DNA from: Pseudomonas sp. KU26590
GTDB taxonomy: Bacteria > Pseudomonadota > Gammaproteobacteria > Pseudomonadales > Pseudomonadaceae
Assembly (NCBI RefSeq): GCF_026153515.1
Contig: NZ_CP110644.1
Coordinates: forward strand, 124,001-188,000
Direction: 5' to 3'
DNA: 64,000 nucleotides
A model generated the notes under the pieces. The model worked only from the letters and a program-made list of their open reading frames with translations, searched no databases and was not told the origin of the DNA. Both the position numbers and the translations under genes were made by a program. Below, piece by piece: positions 17,993 through 30,898 of the stretch (position 1 is the stretch's first letter; each line of letters starts with the position of its first letter).

Positions 17993-19365
17993 GCACCGAC
18001 GCCATCGACAGCCGGATTCAGGTGGTGCTGATCGACGACGACCCGCACCTGCGCCAGGCCCTGAGCCAGACCCTCGACCTCGCCGGCCTGAAGATCCTGC
18101 CGCTGAGCGACGCCAAGGGCCTGCAAGCGCGCATCGAACGGGATTGGCCGGGCGTAATCGTCAGCGACATTCGCATGCCGGGCATCGATGGTCTCGAATT
18201 GCTCAATCAGCTGCACGCCCAGGATCCTGACCTGCCGGTGCTGCTGATCACCGGCCACGGCGACGTGCCGCTGGCGGTGCAGGCCATGCGCGCGGGCGCC
18301 TACGATTTTCTGGAAAAACCCTTCGCCAGCGACGCACTGCTCGACAGCGTGCGGCGCGCATTGGCGCTGCGCCGGCTGGTGCTGGACAACCGCAGCCTGC
18401 GGCTCGAGCTCAGCGATCGTCAGCAACTGAGCGCGCGACTGGTGGGGTTGTCCGCTCCCATTCAGCGCCTGCGCGATCAAATCGGCGCGCTGGCGGCGAC
18501 CAAGGCCGACGTGCTGATTCTTGGCGAAACCGGCGCTGGCAAGGAAGTGGTTGCCCGCGCGCTGCATGATTTGTCCAATCGCCGTAACGGTCCGTTCGTG
18601 GCGATCAACGCAGGGGCGCTGGCTGAGTCGGTGGTCGAGAGCGAACTGTTCGGCCATGAGTCGGGCGCCTTTACCGGCGCGCAAAAGCGTCGCATCGGCA
18701 AGTTCGAATTCGCCAACGGCGGCACGTTGTTTCTGGATGAAATCGAAAGCATGAGCATGGACGTTCAGGTCAAGTTGCTGCGCTTGCTGCAAGAGCGCGT
18801 GGTTGAGCGCCTGGGCGGGAATCAGCAGATCCCGCTGGACATCCGGGTGATCGCCGCCACCAAGGAGGACCTGCGCCAAGCGGCAGATCAGGGGCGTTTC
18901 CGCGCCGACTTGTATTACCGCCTCAACGTTGCCCCATTGCGCATTCCGCCGCTGCGCGAGCGTGGCGAAGACGCGCTGGTGCTGTTCCAGCATTTCGCCG
19001 ACACCGCCAGTTTGCGCCACGGCCTGCCACGCCACGAATTGCAGCCGGGGCATCGGGCGCTGTTGCTGCGTCACACCTGGCCGGGCAACGTGCGTGAACT
19101 GCAGAACGCAGCCGAGCGTTTCGCCTTGGGTCTTGAGCTAGAACTGGAAGGTGACGCGCAGCCGGATCTGGTGGCGTCCAATGGCGGGCTAAGCGAACAG
19201 GTCGAAGCGTTCGAGCGGGCGTTGATCGCCGCCGAACTGACCCGCCCGCACAGCTCGGTCCGCAGCCTCGCCGAAGCCCTGGGCCTGCCACGCAAAACCC
19301 TGCATGACAAACTGCGCAAGCACGGGCTGACCTTCAACGGCGCGGGGTCCGACGACAATGACTGA
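17989..19365 (+). CDS. dctD: DctD-type sigma54-dependent response regulator
   Basis: A 458-residue activator: receiver domain with phospho-acceptor D60 (VSDIRMPG), a AAA+ domain with Walker A GETGAGKE and the sigma54-contact loop GAFTGA, and a C-terminal Fis-type helix-turn-helix (SSVRSLAEALGLPRKTLHDKLRKHG). It should open promoters used by RNA polymerase-sigma54. It is paired by a 4-bp overlap with the upstream kinase, and its 3' end overlaps the thioesterase gene by 8 bp. Confidence 0.9.
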   Translation: MSTDAIDSRIQVVLIDDDPHLRQALSQTLDLAGLKILPLSDAKGLQARIERDWPGVIVSDIRMPGIDGLELLNQLHAQDPDLPVLLITGHGDVPLAVQAMRAGAYDFLEKPFASDALLDSVRRALALRRLVLDNRSLRLELSDRQQLSARLVGLSAPIQRLRDQIGALAATKADVLILGETGAGKEVVARALHDLSNRRNGPFVAINAGALAESVVESELFGHESGAFTGAQKRRIGKFEFANGGTLFLDEIESMSMDVQVKLLRLLQERVVERLGGNQQIPLDIRVIAATKEDLRQAADQGRFRADLYYRLNVAPLRIPPLRERGEDALVLFQHFADTASLRHGLPRHELQPGHRALLLRHTWPGNVRELQNAAERFALGLELELEGDAQPDLVASNGGLSEQVEAFERALIAAELTRPHSSVRSLAEALGLPRKTLHDKLRKHGLTFNGAGSDDND

Positions 19366-19825
19366 TCGGGATTGCTTGTCCGCTGAAGACCTGGAAGCGG
19401 TGCTGCACCGGGACATTCCGCTCACCCGGGAGATGGGCATCAAGGTGCTGGGCTGGCGAGATCACCAACTGCGTCTACACCTGCCATTGGCTCCCAACGT
19501 GAATCACAAGAACACCTTGTTCGGTGGCAGCCTGTACTGCGGCGCGGTACTGGCGGGCTGGGGCTGGCTGTACCTGCGGCTCAAGGAAGCCGGGATCAAC
19601 GACGGGCACATCGTGATTCAGGACGGCCAGATCAGCTATCCCTCGCCGGTCACCCGCGACGGCGTCGCCATTTGCGACGCCCCGGATGAAGCGAGCTGGG
19701 AGAAGTTCGTGAAGCTCTACCAACGCCGCGGCCGCGCACGACTGGCGCTGCAGACCCGGATCGTGGCGGAAGGATCAGAAGAAACGGCAGTGCAGTTCGT
19801 CGGGCAGTTCGTGCTGCATCGCTGA
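19358..19825 (+). CDS. Hotdog-fold thioesterase (YiiD C-terminal type)
   Basis: A 155-residue protein with the hotdog signature NHKNTLFGGSLYCGAVLAGWGWL, where the Asn/Gly-rich turn precedes the long central helix, followed by IQDGQISYPSPVTRD. This matches the thioesterase domain found alone or at the C-terminus of E. coli YiiD. The acyl substrate is unknown. ATG 19358 lies within the end of the dctD-type gene, so the two are co-translated, though no shared role is evident. Confidence 0.8.
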   Translation: MTDRDCLSAEDLEAVLHRDIPLTREMGIKVLGWRDHQLRLHLPLAPNVNHKNTLFGGSLYCGAVLAGWGWLYLRLKEAGINDGHIVIQDGQISYPSPVTRDGVAICDAPDEASWEKFVKLYQRRGRARLALQTRIVAEGSEETAVQFVGQFVLHR

Positions 19826-19841
19826 ACACATCCTTCCACCT

Positions 19842-19974
19842 GTAGGAGCGTGGCTTGTCCCGCGATCGATCGCGAAGCGGTCGCAAATCCGATCGGTGCA
19901 ATTCGCTCTGGAAAACCTAGCGCTGCATCTGCGACGACTGCGTCGCCGATCGCGGGACAAGCCACGCTCCTACG
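19842..19974. repeat. REPIN of the GTGGCTTGTCCCGCGA family
   Basis: GTAGGAGCGTGGCTTGTCCC near 19842 and its inverse ending at 19974 (GGGACAAGCCACGCTCCTAC) flank about 80 bp. This head differs from the REP types elsewhere in the window. It lies between two convergent genes. Confidence 0.9.
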
Positions 19975-19989
19975 AGGGAACCGAAAGCT

Positions 19990-20832
19990 TCAGGTCAGCG
20001 CCAGCGCCAACAACGCGGCACGCCACGTGGCTTCCCCCGGCAGCGCCAGGAAGTACGAATTCAGCAGCGTCTCGCGCGCCGGATAATCAAACGTCGTGCC
20101 GTCCAGGTTCAACACCACGCCGCCCGCGCCTTCCACCACGCCCTGGGCAGCCGCCGTGTCCCACTGAGAGGTTGGCGCCAGACGCGGGTAGCAATCGGCG
20201 GCCCCTTCGGCCAGCAGGCAAAACTTCAGCGAGCTGCCAATACTGGTCAGTTGCAGCTCACCCACCACATCCGACAAACCGGCCAGCAACCGCTGTTGCT
20301 CGGGGCTGGAGTGACGACGGCTGGCGACCACGATGAACGCTTCCCCCGCCCCCGGTTCATTGCGCACGCTGATCGGCGCCAGATGCTGCGGATCATCACT
20401 GCGCCACGCACCCAGCCCGGCGCCACCGAAATAGCAGCGGTTGTTGGTCGGCATCGACACCACGCCAAATACCACGCGACCGTTCTCGATCAGCGCCACG
20501 TTGACGGTGAACTCTTCGCTGCCGGCAATGAATTCCTTGGTGCCATCCAGCGGGTCCACCAGCCACCAGCGTTGCCACTGGCTGCGTTCGCTCAACGGGA
20601 TGCTCGCGTCCTCTTCGGACAGGATATGAATGCTCGGGTCCAGCGCCTGGAGGCCCGCCACCAACAGCTCATGGGCGGCCAAGTCAGCGGCCGTGACAGG
20701 CGAGTCATCCGACTTGACCGTGACCTCCACGCCGGAGCGCCAGAACGGCAGAGTGACTTCCCCAGCCTGGCGGCAAAGCTCGATGACGGGGGCAAGCAAC
20801 GGGTGCGGCAATTGGGCGAATGTCGGGTTCAT
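19990..20832 (-). CDS. cysQ: 3'(2'),5'-bisphosphate nucleotidase CysQ
   Basis: A 280-residue member of the inositol-monophosphatase fold that removes the 3' phosphate from PAP/PAPS, keeping sulfate assimilation going. Metal-site motifs are present: DDSPVTAADLAAHE, SEED, DPLDGTKEF and the late WDTAAAQGVVEGAGG. It overlaps nudE by 4 bp on the same strand, and the neighbouring pair is divergent from yrfG, an arrangement conserved in Pseudomonas. Confidence 0.95.
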   Translation of the reverse strand: MNPTFAQLPHPLLAPVIELCRQAGEVTLPFWRSGVEVTVKSDDSPVTAADLAAHELLVAGLQALDPSIHILSEEDASIPLSERSQWQRWWLVDPLDGTKEFIAGSEEFTVNVALIENGRVVFGVVSMPTNNRCYFGGAGLGAWRSDDPQHLAPISVRNEPGAGEAFIVVASRRHSSPEQQRLLAGLSDVVGELQLTSIGSSLKFCLLAEGAADCYPRLAPTSQWDTAAAQGVVEGAGGVVLNLDGTTFDYPARETLLNSYFLALPGEATWRAALLALALT

Positions 20833-21401
20833 GGCAGGAAGTCCCCACGCTCGGCCAGCAGATCGCGGGCAAGGTATAACGCAGCCAGCGCGCGCCCTTC
20901 AGTGAACTGCGGATTCTGAACAAGACTGGAAAGCTCACGCAGATTGACCTTGTCCACACGCATCGGCTCAGGCTCGTCGCCGGGCAGGGTTTCCTCGTAC
21001 AAATCGGTGGCCAGCACGACCTGTATTTTCTGGCTCATGTAGCCGGGCGAAAGCGACAGTTCGGTCAGGTGCACCAAGGTCCGTGCGCCATAACCGGCCT
21101 CTTCCTTGAGCTCGCGATTAGCGGCGGCCAGCACGTCTTCGCCCGGCTCAATCAGACCTTTGGGCAGCGACAGCTCGTACTGATCCGTGCCGCCGCAGTA
21201 TTCCTCGATCAGTACGGCGTGATCGGCATCAAGCATGGCCACGATCATCACCGCGCCATAGCCACTGCCGCTGCCGCTGCCGACCAGCCGCTCATAGGTA
21301 CGCTCGACGCCGTTGGAAAAGCGCAACTGCACTTCTTCAACGCGGAACAAACGGCTGCTCGCGACGATTTCGCGAGAGAGGACGGTAGGTTTCTGCTGCA
21401 T
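20829..21401 (-). CDS. nudE: ADP compounds hydrolase NudE
   Basis: A 190-residue Nudix hydrolase acting on ADP-ribose, Ap3A and NADH-like compounds. The Nudix box runs from GLIEPGEDVLAAANRE to LKEEAGYGA with the REx2EE glutamates. N-terminal residues (SRLFRVEEVQLRFSNG) and the C-terminal helix fit NudE. It is co-translated with cysQ through a 4-bp overlap. Confidence 0.92.
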   Translation of the reverse strand: MQQKPTVLSREIVASSRLFRVEEVQLRFSNGVERTYERLVGSGSGSGYGAVMIVAMLDADHAVLIEEYCGGTDQYELSLPKGLIEPGEDVLAAANRELKEEAGYGARTLVHLTELSLSPGYMSQKIQVVLATDLYEETLPGDEPEPMRVDKVNLRELSSLVQNPQFTEGRALAALYLARDLLAERGDFLP

Positions 21402-21497
21402 GACGAGCTCCTTGGCGTAGACGGGTTACTATACCGTGGCTTTTGCGGATGTCTTCGCCGCAAACCCACGCGACTCATCCCACGCCGAGAGACCTGT

Positions 21498-22160
21498 ATG
21501 CCTTCTTTGCCCTGGCGCGATATCGACACCGTTCTGCTGGATATGGACGGCACGCTGCTCGACCTGCATTTCGACAATCACTTCTGGCTGGAGCATCTGC
21601 CCAAGCGCTATGCCGAAGTGCACGGGGTCAGCCTGGCGATGGCGCAACTGGAGCTGATGCCGCTCTTCGAAAAAAACGCCGGCACCCTCAACTGGTACTG
21701 CACCGACTTCTGGAGTTCGGAGCTGAACCTGCCGGTGAAAGACTTGAAAGTCGAAATCGCCCACCTCATCGCCCTGCGCCCCGACGCCGAGACCTTTCTG
21801 GCCGCCATCAAGCAGGCCGGGAAACGGGTGATCATGATCACCAACGCTCACCGCGACTCGCTGTCACTGAAGATGGAAAGACTGGAACTGGCGCCTTACT
21901 TCGAGCGTTTGATCAGCTCCCACGACTACGGCTATCCCAAGGAAAACCCGCAGTTCTGGGACGCGTTGCAGGACGACATCCAGTTCGATCCGGCGCGCAG
22001 TCTGTTCATCGACGACACCTTGCCGATCTTGCGCAGTGCAGGGCGATACGGGATCGGCCATTTGCTGGCAGTGCGTGAGCCGGACAGTCGCAAAGGGCCT
22101 AAAGACACCGAAGAATTCGAGGCGGTCGAAGACTACCGTACTTTGATACAAGGTTTATGA
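21498..22160 (+). CDS. yrfG: GMP/IMP nucleotidase (HAD family)
   Basis: A 220-residue HAD-superfamily phosphatase. Motif I is DMDGTLLD at about residues 15-22 with the nucleophile Asp, motif II is the Thr in MITNAH, motif III is KENPQFWDAL and motif IV is FIDDTLPIL. It matches E. coli YrfG, a 5'-nucleotidase for GMP and IMP. It is divergent from nudE with about 96 bp between the starts, so both promoters are probably in that gap. Confidence 0.9.
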   Translation: MPSLPWRDIDTVLLDMDGTLLDLHFDNHFWLEHLPKRYAEVHGVSLAMAQLELMPLFEKNAGTLNWYCTDFWSSELNLPVKDLKVEIAHLIALRPDAETFLAAIKQAGKRVIMITNAHRDSLSLKMERLELAPYFERLISSHDYGYPKENPQFWDALQDDIQFDPARSLFIDDTLPILRSAGRYGIGHLLAVREPDSRKGPKDTEEFEAVEDYRTLIQGL

Positions 22161-22176
22161 GCACCACAAAACAACT

Positions 22177-22264
22177 GTAGGAGCGCGCTTGCCCGCGAAA
22201 AAATGGCACATCCGACTCATCTGCGTTGGATGTACGAATCTTTCGCGGGCAAGCGCGCTCCTAC
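22177..22264. repeat. REPIN of the GCGCTTGCCCGCGA family
   Basis: GTAGGAGCGCGCTTGCCCGC and its inverse end (GCGGGCAAGCGCGCTCCTAC) frame about 88 bp between the convergent yrfG and BON-LysM genes. Confidence 0.92.
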
Positions 22265-22320
22265 AATTCACCGTACGGCCAGTGCGAACGGTGATTGCCG
22301 TACGACCAGCGCGACTGCCC

Positions 22321-22767
22321 TTATTCAGGAATACGCAGAGACTGACCTGGATATATCTTGTTCACGTCCTTCAGCATCGGCTTGTTGGCGTCGAAGATTT
22401 TCTGGTACTTGTTGGCATCGTGGTACACGCGCAACGAGATGGCGCTGAGGGTATCGCCCTTCTGCACAGTGACGAATGTCGCAGCAACGACGGCAGGTGC
22501 ACCAGCCGCGATGGTCAGTTGATCATCAACGCTGCCAACACCGGCGATGTTACCGGCCGCCAGTACGATCTTCTCTTTCTCTTCCTGACTGGCAACTTCG
22601 CCCGTCAAGGTAATTTTGTCGCCTTCGACCGTTGCATGAACGTTGGGATTGCCCAACCCGACAGACTCGATGTGCTTTTTCAGCTCATCGCTGGCGTTGG
22701 CGTTTCCTGGGGTGAGCAGGTCGATGAGCTTCTCGCCCGCTTCCTTCACAAAACTGAACAGACTCAT
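22321..22767 (-). CDS. lysM: BON-LysM domain protein (Kbp/YgaU-like potassium-binding protein)
   Basis: A 148-residue soluble protein. Residues about 20-85 form a BON domain (VHATVEGDKITLTGEVASQ) and 95-148 a LysM domain (VQKGDTLSAISLRVYHDANKY, ending YPGQSLRIPE). The order and length match E. coli YgaU/Kbp, a cytoplasmic K+-binding protein; there is no signal peptide. ATG 22767 is preceded by AAGGAG. Confidence 0.88.
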   Translation of the reverse strand: MSLFSFVKEAGEKLIDLLTPGNANASDELKKHIESVGLGNPNVHATVEGDKITLTGEVASQEEKEKIVLAAGNIAGVGSVDDQLTIAAGAPAVVAATFVTVQKGDTLSAISLRVYHDANKYQKIFDANKPMLKDVNKIYPGQSLRIPE

Positions 22768-22938
22768 GGGTTTCTCCTTGGTGTCGTTGTAGTGTCGTTT
22801 TGGTTTCCCGCGCAACATCGGATCCGCTGACATTGCCCGACAAAACTCCGACCCGATGCCGCGCCTCAAGGTTTCAAGCCATTCGACGTTCGGTCGCGAT
22901 AGACTTCGCCGGGCCAGCCTGTGCCTCAAGGAATGAAG

Positions 22939-23826
22939 ATGGACATTAAACAGCTGAAATTTCTGATCGCCCTCGACGAAACCCGTCACTTCGGGCAGGC
23001 GGCTGCGCGCTGCCACATCACGCAACCGACACTGTCGATGCGCTTGCGCAGCCTTGAAGAAGAGCTGGATCTGCCGCTGGTCAATCGCGGCCAACGCTTC
23101 GAAGGGTTTACCGCGCCGGGCGAGCGCGTGCTGGCGTGGGCGCGCACGGTGCTGGCGGCCTACGACGGTTTGCAGGCTGAAGCGGCCGCCTGTCGCGGGC
23201 ATCTGGTCGGCACATTACGGCTGGGCGTGGTGCCGCTGTCCAACTTCGATCCGCTGCCCTTGCTGCAACGCCTGCATTCCCTGCACCCGAACATGCGCTT
23301 CGAGCTTTCATCGCTGAGCTCCGAGCAGATCCTCGATCAACTCGCCAGCAACCGCCTGGACCTCGGGGTTTCGTATCTGGACCGACTGGACTCCGAGCGC
23401 TTCGACTCGTTGCAACTGGCCGAAACCCGCATGGGCGTGATGTACGACAAGCGTTATTTCAGTTTTGCCGAAGCCACTTCGAGCTGGGAAAGCCTGACCG
23501 AACTGCCCTTGGGCCTGCTCACCAGCGGCATGCACTTTCGGCAGTCCATCGATCACAATTTCCACAGCCGCGGCCTTCATCCGCAGCCGATCATTCAGAC
23601 GGACGCCGTACATCAGCTGCTGCAGGCGGTTCATGGCGGTTTCTGCTGCGCGATCATGCCGTTGGACGGTGGCCTCGAATCACTCACCGAGCACCTGCGG
23701 CTGCAACCCATCGAAGAGGCGCAGACCCTGGCCCGACTCGGCTTGATCATGCGTCGCTCAGCGCCGCGTTCGGCACTGGCTGAAGCCTGCCTGGCGCTCT
23801 ATCACACCATGATGCAAGAGGCTTGA
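22939..23826 (+). CDS. LysR-family transcriptional regulator
   Basis: A 295-residue LysR regulator. The N-terminal helix-turn-helix is in FGQAAARCHITQPTLSMRLRSLEEEL and a periplasmic-binding-like effector domain follows (RLGVVPLSNFDPLPLL, LDLGVSYLD, FCCAIMPLD). ATG 22939 has AAGGA 6 nt upstream; ATG 22933 would have no spacing. It is followed on the same strand by fdhD and an FdhF/YdeP oxidoreductase, which it probably controls. A perfect palindrome before fdhD could be its site. Confidence 0.9.
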   Translation: MDIKQLKFLIALDETRHFGQAAARCHITQPTLSMRLRSLEEELDLPLVNRGQRFEGFTAPGERVLAWARTVLAAYDGLQAEAAACRGHLVGTLRLGVVPLSNFDPLPLLQRLHSLHPNMRFELSSLSSEQILDQLASNRLDLGVSYLDRLDSERFDSLQLAETRMGVMYDKRYFSFAEATSSWESLTELPLGLLTSGMHFRQSIDHNFHSRGLHPQPIIQTDAVHQLLQAVHGGFCCAIMPLDGGLESLTEHLRLQPIEEAQTLARLGLIMRRSAPRSALAEACLALYHTMMQEA

Positions 23827-23884
23827 TCGACATCATCTATCGGTGCATCAGTACTAGCGATTAGACGTAATCCGACCGGAGGCC

Positions 23885-23898
23885 TAGGCTTAAGCCTA
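23885..23898. promoter_or_regulatory. 14-bp palindrome ahead of fdhD
   Basis: TAGGCTTAAGCCTA is a perfect palindrome 22 bp before the fdhD start and 58 bp after the LysR stop. ATTAGACGTAAT, itself partly symmetric, lies just upstream. The symmetry suggests an operator for the fdhD-oxidoreductase pair. Confidence 0.4.
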
Positions 23899-23920
23899 AT
23901 TACTCTGCCGGTTACTCTCG

Positions 23921-24756
23921 ATGCACGCCAAGCACATGGATATCACGGCGCCCGCACAACAATTGCCCGCGCCCGCCGCAAGCCAGTCCTACAGCTATTC
24001 GAACCTCGAACACGACCTCAGCGAGCCCAATGTGCTTGCCGAAGAAGTCGCGCTGGCGATTGCCTACAACGGCATCAGTCAGGCGGTCATGCTGGTCACG
24101 CCCACCGATCTGGAAGACTTTATCGTCGGCTTCAGCATCGGCAGCGGCCTCATCGAATCACCGGATGAGATCTACGATATCAAGCTCGGTGGCTGTGGCT
24201 CTGCGCAGACCGCCGAAGTCGAAATCGCCAGCCGTGCCTTCTGGAACCTGAAGACCCAGCGTCGGCAAATGGCCGGCACCAGCGGCTGCGGCCTGTGTGG
24301 CGTCGAAGCCGTCGAACAGGCCTTGCCCGAGCTCAACGTGCTGCCCGGCGCGCCCCTTCCCCCCGCCGAATGGCTGAAAGGTCTGCGTGAGCGCATGGGC
24401 GCATTTCAGCCGTTGGGCGAACACTGCGGCGCGGTTCACGCGGCGATGTTCATGGACGCTCGCGGCGAAATTCTTTTAGGTCGCGAAGACATCGGCCGAC
24501 ATAACGCTCTGGACAAGCTGATCGGCGCGCTGATTCGCCAGGACATTCCGACCACGGGCGGTCTGGCCATCGTCACCAGCCGCTGCAGTCTCGAACTCAT
24601 TCAAAAAGTATTACGTGCCGGCATTCAGACCCTTGTCAGCCTGTCATCGCCGACTGGCCTGGCGCTGCAATGGGCTCGCCGCCACAACCTAAACCTCATT
24701 CATCTGCCTAAACACAGTGCGCCGCGGGTTTACAGTCCTGCGTTGGAGAATCAAGC

Positions 24757-24760
<4 letters not shown>
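23921..24760 (+). CDS. fdhD: Formate dehydrogenase sulfur-carrier protein FdhD
   Basis: A 279-residue accessory protein that passes sulfur from a cysteine desulfurase to the molybdenum cofactor of FdhF-type enzymes. The working cysteines are in GTSGCGLCGVEA (CxxC), and the cofactor-binding end has REDIGRHNALDKLIGAL and IVTSRCSLELIQKV. Start ATG 23921 is used; ATG 23936 is also in frame. It overlaps the oxidoreductase gene by 4 bp (GTGA), as expected for maturase and client. Confidence 0.95.
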
Positions 24761-27093
<2,333 letters not shown>

Positions 27094-27112
27094 TCCTGAG
27101 CTGAAAACCCTT

Positions 27113-27440
27113 GTAGGAGCGCGCTTGCCCGCGAAGACGTCGGCAGATCAACTTCAGTGCAGCCTGAGATACGGTATTCATGCCTGGGCTGGCGAAAGCA
27201 GTTGGTCAAGCAACGTTCTGGATGCTGTGGAGACTGTGTTCGCCAGCAAGCCGGCTCCTACGGATCAAGGGGTGTCAGCTGCCATTTGTTGGCAGCGAGC
27301 GCCCTCGCGGGCAAGCGCACTTTCACACGAGATCTATGTTGAAGGTGGTGCCAAGATCCATAGGAGCCGGCTTGCTGGCGAACGCGGTAGGTCAGACGAG
27401 GTTAAGGTGCTGCGAAGATTGTGTTCGCGAGCAAGCCCCA
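27113..27440. repeat. Mixed cluster of decayed REP sequences
   Basis: At least five REP heads of two types lie here: GCGCTTGCCCGCGA near 27113, CGCCAGCAAGCCGGCTCC near 27241, GCGGGCAAGCGCAC near 27307, GGAGCCGGCTTGCTGGCG near 27363 and GTTCGCGAGCAAGC near 27424. Some are truncated or mutated. With the terminator below they fill the 620-bp gap after the oxidoreductase; no gene was seen in it. Confidence 0.88.
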
Positions 27441-27525
27441 TGGATTCAAACGTGTGAGTTGCTAGCAGTCGACGGCGATATATCGGGCAAGCGCTTCTGC
27501 ATTTCAGGTATTCGTCAGGCACAAA

Positions 27526-27555
27526 AAAGGCCCGAATCGCGAGATTCGGGCCTTT
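27526..27555. terminator. Strong hairpin terminator, usable in both directions
   Basis: AAAGGCCCGAATC (27526-27538) pairs with GATTCGGGCCTTT (27543-27555) around GCGA, with A and T runs at the ends. Confidence 0.8.
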
Positions 27556-27711
27556 ATCAAGTAGCGTATGACTCACCCACCTGACTTAGGTTCCCAAGCC
27601 AAAACAATAAGTTAGCGTTTTGTATACAGGTCGTGTTACTCGTCGGAATTCGATTGTGACATTTTCTTCATACTTGCAGGATCGCGGCGTCATCCCTATG
27701 AGCATCCCTAC

Positions 27712-28170
27712 ATGAAGTATTCCTCGATTCTGTTGTTGTCGTTCTCACTGGTCAGCGGTTTTGCCTCAGCAGGCGATAACGTGACGGCCGGCGTGGGCGG
27801 CGCATTGGGTGGGGTACTCGGCTCCGTCGTTGGCCAACAGGTCGGCGGCAGCACAGGTTCGGCAATCGGTGCCGGCCTTGGCGGCGCGGCCGGTGGCGCA
27901 GTGGGCGCCAACCGCCGGAACCGTACCGAAGCGGCAATCGGCGGCGGCCTGGGTGCCGCTGGCGGCAACGTGATTGGCCGCAGTGTCGGCGGCAGCACGG
28001 GCAGCCTGATCGGCGCTGCAGCAGGCGGCGGCGCAGGCGGCGCACTCGGCAACTACATGGGCGACGAAAGCCGCCGTGACGACGACCGAGGCCGTGGCTA
28101 CCGTGGCGATCGCCGCGACTACAAACACGGTCGCGGCCACGCGTACGGTCATCGCAAGCACCGTGACTGA
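27712..28170 (+). CDS. Glycine-zipper envelope protein
   Basis: A 152-residue precursor with a signal peptide (residues 1-20, ending ASA), then repeated Gly/Ala stretches with GxxxG spacing (GGALGGVLGSVVGQQVGG; GSLIGAAAGGGAGGALG), the mark of glycine-zipper two-helix proteins of the outer membrane or periplasm. The last 35 residues are very basic and hydrophilic (DDDRGRGYRGDRRDYKHG), with many His. The role is unknown; relatives are stress or biofilm-linked. A terminator follows the stop. Confidence 0.8.
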   Translation: MKYSSILLLSFSLVSGFASAGDNVTAGVGGALGGVLGSVVGQQVGGSTGSAIGAGLGGAAGGAVGANRRNRTEAAIGGGLGAAGGNVIGRSVGGSTGSLIGAAAGGGAGGALGNYMGDESRRDDDRGRGYRGDRRDYKHGRGHAYGHRKHRD

Positions 28171-28208
28171 CACCGTCGAGTCCGACTCGCGCACCTGACC
28201 CGATGAAC

Positions 28209-28241
28209 ACCGGCCGCCCATGACGCGGCCGGTTTCATTTT
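28209..28241 (+). terminator. Terminator after the glycine-zipper gene
   Basis: ACCGGCCGC (28209-28217) pairs with GCGGCCGGT (28225-28233), followed by TTCATTTT on the plus strand. Confidence 0.75.
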
Positions 28242-28669
28242 CAGACCAGCAATCGCTCAAGCGCCTGCCGCAACCCCGCCGGAATCGGCACCGGCTGGTT
28301 GGACGCACGATCCACGAACACATGCACGAAACGCCCGGCCGCCCGCGCCTCGTCTTCCCCCGCCTTGAACACCGCCAACTCATATTGCACCGAGCTGTTG
28401 CCCAGCTTGCCAACCCGTAGCCCGACTTCTATCAGCTCCGGATAGGCGATCGACGCGAAATAGTCGCACGACGAACTCACCACAAACCCCACCGCGGCAC
28501 CGTCATGGATATCCAGCCCGCCCTGCTCGATCAGGTAGGTATTCACCGCGCTGTCAAAAAAGCTGTAGTACGTGACGTTGTTGATATGGCCGTACACATC
28601 GTTGTCGTGCCAGCGCGTCACGATCGGCTGGAAGTGGCGGTAGTCGGCGCGCTGCGGGGTGTCGTTCAT
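28241..28669 (-). CDS. Acyl-CoA thioesterase (4HBT, hotdog fold)
   Basis: A 142-residue hotdog thioesterase of the 4-hydroxybenzoyl-CoA/YbgC type. The active-site segment is [21 protein letters not shown], with the catalytic Asp and the HxNN turn. Such enzymes hydrolyse short-chain or aromatic acyl-CoAs; the substrate here is open. It lies 55 bp downstream of the helicase gene on the same strand. Confidence 0.9.
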   Translation of the reverse strand: MNDTPQRADYRHFQPIVTRWHDNDVYGHINNVTYYSFFDSAVNTYLIEQGGLDIHDGAAVGFVVSSSCDYFASIAYPELIEVGLRVGKLGNSSVQYELAVFKAGEDEARAAGRFVHVFVDRASNQPVPIPAGLRQALERLLV

Positions 28670-28723
28670 GGGGCTCCCTCCGGTGTGTCTGTTGGGTTTC
28701 TTCGTTCATGAAGTCTTCGACAG

Positions 28724-30655
<1,932 letters not shown>

Positions 30656-30898
30656 GTGCTGCCACTCCTTTGACCGTCGCAAGGGCGTGAACCATAGCGC
30701 GGTGGGTCTGGGCGCAATACACCTAAACCATTACAGAAATATCGGACAGGATACATCCCGGACACAAACACCGCGCGCAGTGCTGGCAAAACGGCACTCC
30801 GACGATTAATCTCGCGCGACGTATCAATCCGCTGCACGCCAGGCAGCGCCGTTCGACTGCAAACAGGTCGACAACACAAGATTCGCCAAGGAGAGGCT

